64,000 nucleotides of DNA from Clostridia bacterium. Lineage in GTDB: Bacteria > Bacillota > Clostridia > Acetivibrionales > STF1-152. Positions 58,640 through 64,000 of this stretch are shown here, in pieces. Below the pieces are notes generated by a model. That model was not told the origin of the DNA and searched no databases. It worked only from the letters and a program-made list of their open reading frames with translations. The translations under genes were made by a program, and so were the position numbers. The stretch covers positions 1 through 64,000 of the forward strand of contig JANQLN010000079.1 of the NCBI GenBank assembly GCA_028280575.1. Reading direction: 5' to 3'. How positions within the stretch are numbered: position 1 is the first letter of the stretch; each line of letters begins with the position of its first letter.

Positions 58640-60703
58640 ATGAAAAAGGCTATTTTGGACAGATATTTAATATTGGTTGTTCTTTTTGCAGGTTTTGGGA
58701 TGCTGATCCTTTATAATCTTTACAACCTCCAGATTGTTAACGGTTTAGAGCACTTTGAGGATTCACAGAACAAAATCCGCAGAGAAAAAACTATCCCGGC
58801 GCCAAGGGGTAAAATTTATGACAGGAATAATGTACCTGCAGCCGTTATTGCCCAGGGGTTTGAAGTGCATTTGGTAAAAAGTGCGGCAACCGTACGGGAA
58901 AAGAATGAGGCAATATCAAAGCTTGTTGATATATTAGAAAAAAATGGAGACAAATATTCCAATAGCCTTTGCAAATACTTAAGCTTTGCTCCTATGGAAT
59001 TTGATAGCAATAAGGATATAGCAGCCTGGATGAAAAAGTTTTTCTATGAGGATGAAATAGAAGCTGAGGAAATGGCAAAAAAGCCCTATGAATTTTTCAA
59101 TTATCTCAGGGAAGAGTGTTTTGAGATAGACAGCAGTTACTCTGATGAAGAAGCTTATAAAATAATGAGGATAAGATATGAGATACATAAAAACTCTTGG
59201 TTTTTCAGCAGGTTCAATCCTTTGAGGATTTCTACGGATACAAGCCTTAAATCTGTTGCGGAAATTGAAGAAAGGCATCATGAAATGCCTGGTGTGACAA
59301 CGGAGGTTGTTCCCGTCAGGGAATATAATCAGGCTTATCTTGCTCCACACATTATAGGGTACATGGGGAGCATTAGTCCTGACCAGCTTAAAAACTGGTC
59401 CGATTATAATTATGCTGCAGATGCCATAGTGGGAAAAGCAGGGGTAGAGTTTTTTTATCAGCATGTTTTAAGAGGCAGGGAAGGCAAGAGTAAAATAGAG
59501 GTTGACAAAAATGGAAGGCTTACGGACGTATTGAAGGAGGAACCGGCAATCCCTGGAAATGATCTGGTGCTTACCATTGATATGGAGCTTCAAAAAGTAG
59601 CTTATGATTCCCTTGAGAAAACTATCAAGCAAATAGTTGAAAAAAAAGACGGCAAGAGAAATTTTGGAGATGCTTTTTCAGGAACAGCTATCGCAATGAA
59701 GATTGATACCGGTGAAATAATTGCCATGGCAAGCTATCCCGGATACGATCCTTCATTTTTTCTTGACCTGGATGCAAAAAAGCAAAAGCAGGTAAAAATA
59801 TGGATTAGCGACCATGATAACAAGCCCACCATGAACAGGGCTACCCAGATTACCTATGCTCCCGGTTCAACCTATAAGCCTCTGGTAGCAATTGCGGCTT
59901 TAGAGGAAGGTGTTATAACTCCTTCAACCGTAATTAGAGATAATGGAAAAGTTGAGTATGACGGGCATGTATTTTACTGCCTGGAATCTAGAAGTGGGCA
60001 CGGAGACCTGGTTCTTGAGACGGCGTTGGCCACTTCCTGCAATATTTTCTTTCATATTATCGGTGTGGATACTACAATTAACAAAATAGATAAATGGGCA
60101 AAGCTGTTTGGGCTTGGAGAAAAAACCGGTTTTGAATTATATGAAAAAAAGGGAATCAGGGCCAACAGGGAATACAAATACGAAACCTTCAAGGAGGACT
60201 GGTGGCCGGCCAATACCGCTATGTCGGCAATAGGACAGCTTTATAACGAATTCACGCCTTTGCAGCTTGCAGTTTATATTTCGGCAATAGCCAACGGAGG
60301 CAGGCTGTATAAACCCTATGTAGTGGACAGGGTGTTAAGATATGACGGGGTCCCCCTTGAAATTACCAGGCCTGAGTATAAAAAAATACCTGTAAAGGAC
60401 ACAACCCTGGATGCGGTTAAAAAGGGAATGAAGCTGGTTACCCAGTCGGTTGACGGTACGGCTGAAAAAGTATTCAGAGATTTCCCGGTAAAGGTTGCAG
60501 GTAAAACAGGTACGGCAGAGACTGGCAGGGAAAAATACGGGGAGTCGTCGGACGCGCTTTTTGTTTGTTATGCACCGGCGGAAAAGCCGGAAATTGCAGT
60601 CGTTGTTGTTGTTGAAAAAGGAGTATGGGGCTCTTATACGGCACCGATAGCCAAGGATTTGCTGACGGCATATTTTGGCATTGAAAAGGATAGCGGTGAA
60701 TAA
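58640..60703 (+). CDS. mrdA: Penicillin-binding protein 2 (class B transpeptidase)
   Basis: A 687-residue class B PBP of the elongation complex. It has a membrane anchor (about 6-28) and an N-terminal pedestal with RREKTIPAPRGKIYDRN. The transpeptidase domain shows STYK (active Ser410 to Lys413), SCN (in TSCNIFF) and KTGTAE. It crosslinks lateral wall peptidoglycan. The ATG at 58640 is chosen because AGGTGG lies 5 bases upstream; an ATG at 58619 precedes that site. No rodA lies beside it. A family C repeat end follows, then minC. Confidence 0.95.
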   Translation: MKKAILDRYLILVVLFAGFGMLILYNLYNLQIVNGLEHFEDSQNKIRREKTIPAPRGKIYDRNNVPAAVIAQGFEVHLVKSAATVREKNEAISKLVDILEKNGDKYSNSLCKYLSFAPMEFDSNKDIAAWMKKFFYEDEIEAEEMAKKPYEFFNYLREECFEIDSSYSDEEAYKIMRIRYEIHKNSWFFSRFNPLRISTDTSLKSVAEIEERHHEMPGVTTEVVPVREYNQAYLAPHIIGYMGSISPDQLKNWSDYNYAADAIVGKAGVEFFYQHVLRGREGKSKIEVDKNGRLTDVLKEEPAIPGNDLVLTIDMELQKVAYDSLEKTIKQIVEKKDGKRNFGDAFSGTAIAMKIDTGEIIAMASYPGYDPSFFLDLDAKKQKQVKIWISDHDNKPTMNRATQITYAPGSTYKPLVAIAALEEGVITPSTVIRDNGKVEYDGHVFYCLESRSGHGDLVLETALATSCNIFFHIIGVDTTINKIDKWAKLFGLGEKTGFELYEKKGIRANREYKYETFKEDWWPANTAMSAIGQLYNEFTPLQLAVYISAIANGGRLYKPYVVDRVLRYDGVPLEITRPEYKKIPVKDTTLDAVKKGMKLVTQSVDGTAEKVFRDFPVKVAGKTGTAETGREKYGESSDALFVCYAPAEKPEIAVVVVVEKGVWGSYTAPIAKDLLTAYFGIEKDSGE

Positions 60704-60743
60704 GGACAGCCGAATCAGATCATATGTAAAGTAACATTGTAAA

Positions 60744-60767
60744 AATTAAAGACGTTTCATATAAGTA
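60744..60767. repeat. Palindromic repeat family C, terminal arm only
   Basis: AATTAAAGACGTTTCATATA and the next bases match, with few differences, the reverse complement of the left arm at 15235-15260. It lies between mrdA and minC. Short, so less certain than the other copies. Confidence 0.5.
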
Positions 60768-60815
60768 CATATAGATTTAAAAACCGGTATACCGGTAATT
60801 GATGCGGAGGGGATT

Positions 60816-61487
60816 ATGGCTGGAAATATTGTGACTTTCAAAGCAACTGTTGACGGGCTTGTAATTGTTTTTGACAGGGAAGAAAAATTTGAAGTGATTT
60901 TAAGGCAAATTGAGGACAAGCTCCAATCGGCAGGAAAATTTTTTAAGGGGGCCAGGCTGGATATTAAATACAGGGGCAGAGAGCTTTTGGAGCATGAGGA
61001 AAACAGGATAAAAAATCTCATGGGTGAAAAGTCCGGAGCCATTATAAACAGCTTTGATAAAGACAGATCCGTAGGTGAAAAAAAAGAAGCTGTAAATCCA
61101 AAAAAGCTTAATATGAAGAAGCTGATGTTTTTTGACGGAATTGAAGAAGGTATTACAAAATTTTACCGCGGCACATTGCGTTCAGGGCAGCTTGTGGATT
61201 TTGAAGGGAATGTAGTAATTATTGGAGACGTAAATCCTGGAGCCGAGGTAAAGGCGTCTGGAAACATTGTTATAATGGGCTCTTTAAGAGGCGTTGTACA
61301 CGCGGGCCGTGATGGAAATAGAAGCGCCGTTATAACGGCCTTTAATTTGCACCCTACCCAGCTTAGAATTGCAGACCTTATCAGCAGGCCGCCGGACGGC
61401 AATACGGCCGCAGGCCCGGGAAAAGCTGAAATTGCATATGTCAGGGATGGCAATATTTACATTGATCTCCTGGGTTTTACGGAATAG
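60816..61487 (+). CDS. minC: Septum site-determining protein MinC
   Basis: A 223-residue inhibitor of FtsZ assembly. The N-terminal domain (about 1-100) contacts FtsZ, a linker follows, and the C-terminal right-handed beta-helix domain (about 115-223) shows FYRGTLRSGQLVDFEGNVVI, IGDVNPGAEVKASGNIVIMG and LRGVVHAG, the surface that binds MinD. GGAGGGG lies 8 bases before the ATG. It is separated from minD by 177 bases containing a promoter, so minC and minDE can be expressed independently. Confidence 0.95.
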   Translation: MAGNIVTFKATVDGLVIVFDREEKFEVILRQIEDKLQSAGKFFKGARLDIKYRGRELLEHEENRIKNLMGEKSGAIINSFDKDRSVGEKKEAVNPKKLNMKKLMFFDGIEEGITKFYRGTLRSGQLVDFEGNVVIIGDVNPGAEVKASGNIVIMGSLRGVVHAGRDGNRSAVITAFNLHPTQLRIADLISRPPDGNTAAGPGKAEIAYVRDGNIYIDLLGFTE

Positions 61488-61552
61488 TATTGCTCTATTC
61501 CAAAGGTGAAGGGCTTTTGTAGTACATATTACCCATAATCTTATTCAAACAA

Positions 61553-61581
61553 TTGACAAATGGGCAAAAGACATATATTCT
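61553..61581 (+). promoter_or_regulatory. Promoter of minDE
   Basis: A perfect TTGACA (61553-61558), 17-base spacer, TATTCT (61576-61581). Confidence 0.6.
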
Positions 61582-61664
61582 AGAGAAAGAGGTATTTTGT
61601 TTATGGTTAACTATTTTAAAAATTAACAGTTAAATGTTTTGATATTTACAGGAGGTATTTATTA

Positions 61665-62465
61665 ATGGGAGAGGTTATTGTCATAACTTCAGGTAAGGGA
61701 GGAGTAGGAAAAACCACTACTACTGCCAACATCGGCACGGCGCTTGCCCTTGGCGGTAAAAAAGTTGTACTTGTAGATACCGACATAGGTCTTAGGAACC
61801 TTGATGTGGTAATGGGGCTTGAAAATAGAATTGTCTATGACCTTGTTGACGTTGTTGAAGGATTTTGCCGTTTAAAGCAGGCACTTATAAAGGATAAAAG
61901 GTTTGAAGGCCTGTTTTTGCTTCCGGCGGCACAAACCAGGGATAAAACTGCCGTAAGCCCCAAGCAGATGATTAATTTGTGCAGTGATTTAAAGGAAGAG
62001 TTTGATTTTGTTATAATAGACTGTCCGGCAGGTATTGAACAGGGATTTAAAAATGCCATTGCCGGTGCTGAAAAAGCAATTGTGGTAACAACGCCCGAGG
62101 TATCGGCCGTAAGAGATGCCGATAGGATAATAGGCCTGCTGGAAGCAAATGAACTCAGAAGCCCTACATTGCTTATAAACCGTGTCAGGCCCGACATGGT
62201 AAGAAGGGGAGACATGATGTCTATTGAAGATATAATAGACATACTTGCCATCGACCTTGTGGGAGTGGTGCCTGATGATGAAAAGATTGTGGTTTCCACC
62301 AACAGGGGCGAGCCGGCTGTTACAGATAGCAAATCTCTTGCCGGAAAGGCATACGGCAATATTGCAAGAAGACTTCTTGGCGAAGAGGTGCCTATTTTAG
62401 ATTTTGAATCCGACAGTGGATTTCTACCAATGATAAAAAAGCTTTTCGGCTTAAAAACTACTTGA
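61665..62465 (+). CDS. minD: Septum site-determining ATPase MinD
   Basis: A 266-residue ParA/MinD ATPase. The deviant Walker A SGKGGVGKTTTT lies near the N-terminus (9-20), VLVDTDIGLRNLD carries the activating Asp, and FVIIDCPAGIE is the Walker B region. The C-terminal amphipathic helix MIKKLFGLKT anchors it to the membrane when ATP is bound. It recruits MinC and is driven off by MinE. AGGAGG lies 10 bases before the ATG. minE follows after 18 bases. Confidence 0.97.
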   Translation: MGEVIVITSGKGGVGKTTTTANIGTALALGGKKVVLVDTDIGLRNLDVVMGLENRIVYDLVDVVEGFCRLKQALIKDKRFEGLFLLPAAQTRDKTAVSPKQMINLCSDLKEEFDFVIIDCPAGIEQGFKNAIAGAEKAIVVTTPEVSAVRDADRIIGLLEANELRSPTLLINRVRPDMVRRGDMMSIEDIIDILAIDLVGVVPDDEKIVVSTNRGEPAVTDSKSLAGKAYGNIARRLLGEEVPILDFESDSGFLPMIKKLFGLKTT

Positions 62466-62483
62466 AATGAGGGATAATGTAAA

Positions 62484-62768
62484 ATGCTTGCGGATTTGGC
62501 AAGGTTCTTTGGGAAAACAAGAAGTTCGAACCAAATGGCAAAGGAGAGGTTGAAGCTTGTGCTGATACATGACAGGTCAAATGTATCCCCACAATTTCTG
62601 GATATGGTAAAAAGTGAGATCATCAAGGTAATAAACAACTATATGGATGTTGATGAAGAGGCTTTGGACATCCAGCTCACCCGAACCAGGAGCGAACATG
62701 GGGATGGAGTGGTTCCCGCCCTGGTGGCTAATATTCCAATTAAGAATGTTAAAAAATGTGGGAAATAA
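62484..62768 (+). CDS. minE: Cell division topological specificity factor MinE
   Basis: A 94-residue protein. Its N-terminal part (MLADLARFFGK, then AKERLKLVLIHDR) contains the membrane-targeting and anti-MinCD helix, and the C-terminal dimerisation domain includes VKSEIIKVINNYMDVDEEAL. It stimulates MinD ATPase and sets up pole-to-pole oscillation, so the cell probably uses a MinE-type rather than a DivIVA/MinJ-type system for MinCD placement. It is in the same operon as minD. Confidence 0.95.
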   Translation: MLADLARFFGKTRSSNQMAKERLKLVLIHDRSNVSPQFLDMVKSEIIKVINNYMDVDEEALDIQLTRTRSEHGDGVVPALVANIPIKNVKKCGK

Positions 62769-62929
62769 ACCATTAAGCCAGGTTTAACTTAATAATTCTA
62801 TGCAATATGACTTTTTTGAAGCCTTGTGTATTTAAAAAACATGGTGCAAGAATTAAAGGCGTTGAATACGGTAGTCCGGCGGAAAGCCTATATATATGCA
62901 GGGCATGACATAAGGCGGTATGATACATA

Positions 62930-63346
62930 ATGAACATTGCATTGATTGCGCATGACAAAAAAAAAGAATTAATGGTTGATTTTTGCATAGCCTATAAAGC
63001 CATACTTGAGCAGCACAAGCTTTTTGCTACAGGAACAACAGGCACCCTTGTCATGGATGCCACAGGCTTGAATATCCATAAGTTCAATCCTGGTCCAATG
63101 GGAGGAGAGCAGCAGATAGGGGGTATGGTTGCCTACAATGAGCTTGATTTTGTGATTTTTTTCAGGGACCCCCTTTCAGCCAGACAGTACGAACCTGATG
63201 TCAATTCTATTCAAAGGCTTTGTGATATACACAATATACCCTTTGCCTCAAATATAGCATCCGCGGAAATGCTGATTAAAGGTGTTGAAAGGGGAGACCT
63301 TGAGTGGAGGGAGCTCGTCAATCCACTTTTTAATAAGGACAATTAA
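62930..63346 (+). CDS. mgsA: Methylglyoxal synthase family protein with altered catalytic residues
   Basis: A 138-residue protein matching MgsA over its full length: [14 protein letters not shown] (His8, the His19 equivalent), [10 protein letters not shown] phosphate loop, GPMGG-QQIGG, FFRDPL (Asp80) and EPDV (Asp90, the Asp101 equivalent). MgsA converts dihydroxyacetone phosphate to methylglyoxal. Two residues usually essential differ: the catalytic base Asp of GGDQQ is Glu60 (codon GAG) and the His before EPD (His98 in E. coli) is Tyr87 (codon TAC). Activity is therefore in doubt. The gene is intact, follows minE as in other Clostridia, and has no strong ribosome binding site. Confidence 0.85.
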   Translation: MNIALIAHDKKKELMVDFCIAYKAILEQHKLFATGTTGTLVMDATGLNIHKFNPGPMGGEQQIGGMVAYNELDFVIFFRDPLSARQYEPDVNSIQRLCDIHNIPFASNIASAEMLIKGVERGDLEWRELVNPLFNKDN

Positions 63347-63449
63347 ATTATATTTTTTGGACTTGCTTTTCTCATTCCGGCATATTTTCATAATTTGCCT
63401 AATATAATTATTATAAAAAGAACGGCACTAATATTGCAGCGGAAAAAAC

Positions 63450-63555
63450 CTTATAGGCTGGGTTGAAAGCCAACCGGAGATGGTTTAGCCTTGCGTGTCC
63501 CCCATTGCATCGCCGCTCCGGCAGACGGGACAGCTCAGCTGTTGGCCTTTAGCAT
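63450..63555 (+). ncRNA. Candidate structured RNA or cis-regulatory element
   Basis: The sequence is notably richer in G and C than the surrounding intergenic DNA and can form several helices: GGTTG (63461-63465) with CAACC (63471-63475), CCGGAG (63474-63479) with CTCCGG (63516-63521), and TGTCCC (63496-63501) with GGGACA (63527-63532). The last two cross, giving a possible pseudoknot. ATGG/CCAT could extend the second helix. It ends about 45 bases before a membrane protein gene, a position suited to a riboswitch. It matches no class I can name. Confidence 0.45.
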
Positions 63556-63599
63556 TAATAATATAATTTTTTGCTGTAGTACTAAAAGGAATGAGTAAA

Positions 63600-64000
63600 A
63601 TGGATGAATATTACTCCCGGCAAAAACACGCAAGATACAAACCGCCTAAAGTAAGGAAAAATAATGGGAAAAGAAAAAATAAAATCAGGCTGACCCTTGT
63701 CATGCAGCTTGTAATATCCATAATTGTTTTCATGTTTGTCTGGTTAATTGGCAAGTCGGATTCACCTGCCGGAAAATTTATTGTCAAACAGGTTAAATGG
63801 GTTGTTTCCAAAGATGTAAGGGTCGACGACGTATATGCAAGCCTGAAAAATACGGTTTCCGGCCTTGCCGGAAAAGATGCGGAAAGAGCTGATGATTACG
63901 TTGGCAATAACGATACGGACATTGAGGACTTAAATGAAAATGAAGCTTATCCTGCCTTTAGTAATGTTGATAATAGTGGTAAGGAAGCTATTAATGAAGC
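63600..64000 (+). CDS. Membrane protein, N-terminal part (cut by window end)
   Basis: An open frame from ATG 63600 to the window edge, 133 residues seen. A basic cytoplasmic N-terminus (RQKHARYKPPKVRKNNGKRK) precedes one membrane helix (about 34-53) and an acidic, low-complexity extracytoplasmic stretch. AAAGGA lies 9 bases before this ATG; another in-frame ATG lies at 63591. In related Clostridia a membrane-anchored M23 peptidase of the SpoIVFA/SpoIIQ type follows mgsA here; that identity is inference because no catalytic domain lies within the window. Confidence 0.75.
   Translation, partial: MDEYYSRQKHARYKPPKVRKNNGKRKNKIRLTLVMQLVISIIVFMFVWLIGKSDSPAGKFIVKQVKWVVSKDVRVDDVYASLKNTVSGLAGKDAERADDYVGNNDTDIEDLNENEAYPAFSNVDNSGKEAINE

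Noticed and set aside
61835-62638. Minus-strand open frame of 267 codons covering minD and part of minE
   Set aside because: It lies entirely over two conserved genes and shows no recognisable domain.
63450-63555. Tetrahydrofolate or c-di-AMP (ydaO) riboswitch
   Set aside because: Short similarities exist (CATTGCAT..CCGCTCC, and GACAGCT near the end), but the spacing and the other conserved blocks of either class are missing.
1-64000. CRISPR arrays, transposases, prophage genes, rRNA or tRNA genes
   Set aside because: None was recognised; repeats found are palindromic elements, not spaced direct repeats, and no integrase or transposase motif appears in any frame.

Overview
The window reads as a block of core chromosome from a low-to-middle-GC Firmicute of class Clostridia. 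The evidence is the gene order (rpmG-secE-nusG-rplKAJL-rpoBC-L7Ae-rpsL-rpsG-fusA-tuf and maf-mreBCD-mrdA-minCDE), strong GGAGG ribosome binding sites with frequent TTG and GTG starts, TTGACA/TATAAT promoters with 17-base spacing, an L10 leader of the Gram-positive type, a ClpC adaptor (MecA) and Clostridia-associated families (DUF4321, DUF5711, YkvI, CarD beside a PIN/TRAM protein). Within Clostridia it looks most like the cluster III group (Acetivibrio/Ruminiclostridium); that placement is inference. No transposase, integrase, CRISPR array, rRNA or tRNA was seen.

Layout. 1-6.4 kb: metG, tatD, a membrane-anchored coiled-coil protein, carD, a PIN/TRAM protein and ispD. A divergent ispF-like gene lies on the minus strand, convergent with ispD. 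7-10.7 kb: three secreted wall-associated proteins (SH3-CAP, then two tandem paralogues with peptidoglycan-binding repeats and an unrecognised HxCxH domain). 10.9-17 kb: an arginine/lysine/ornithine decarboxylase, a calcium-type P-type ATPase and a B12-binding radical SAM protein. 17.3-21.8 kb: a four-gene GldA/GldF/GldG/DUF4340 ABC operon. 21.9-25 kb: YkvI-like, DUF5711 and CvpA-like membrane proteins. 25.2-28.6 kb: ilvD and ilvB. 28.7-29.5 kb: a C39-like membrane protein with a probable frameshift. 29.5-46.5 kb: the ribosomal protein/RNA polymerase/elongation factor super-cluster. 46.6-54.9 kb: a PilZ-like protein, a flavodiiron protein, lon, a TPR-like membrane protein, a PRC-barrel protein, a degenerate VanW-like protein and convergent mecA. 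55.1-64 kb: DUF4321, maf, mreBCD, mrdA (PBP2), minC, minDE, an mgsA-like gene and the start of a membrane protein cut by the window edge.

How it works together. Most of the window is information processing (transcription, translation, EF-Tu/EF-G) and cell shape/division (Mre rod complex, PBP2, Min system). Between these lie small independent transcription units, many bounded by hairpin terminators and three families of short palindromic repeats (called A, B and C here), which look like MITE- or REP-type elements.

Points most worth a second look: an MgsA homologue whose two catalytic positions (Asp71 and His98 in E. coli numbering) are Glu and Tyr; an IspF homologue with several lost active-site residues; the paired HxCxH-domain wall proteins; a C39-like gene split by a homopolymer frameshift; a structured intergenic RNA candidate at 63450-63555; long leaders before carD and rpoB; and the three palindromic repeat families. 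I found no complete, clearly new multi-gene system; the GldAFG/DUF4340 operon and the HxCxH pair are the closest candidates.
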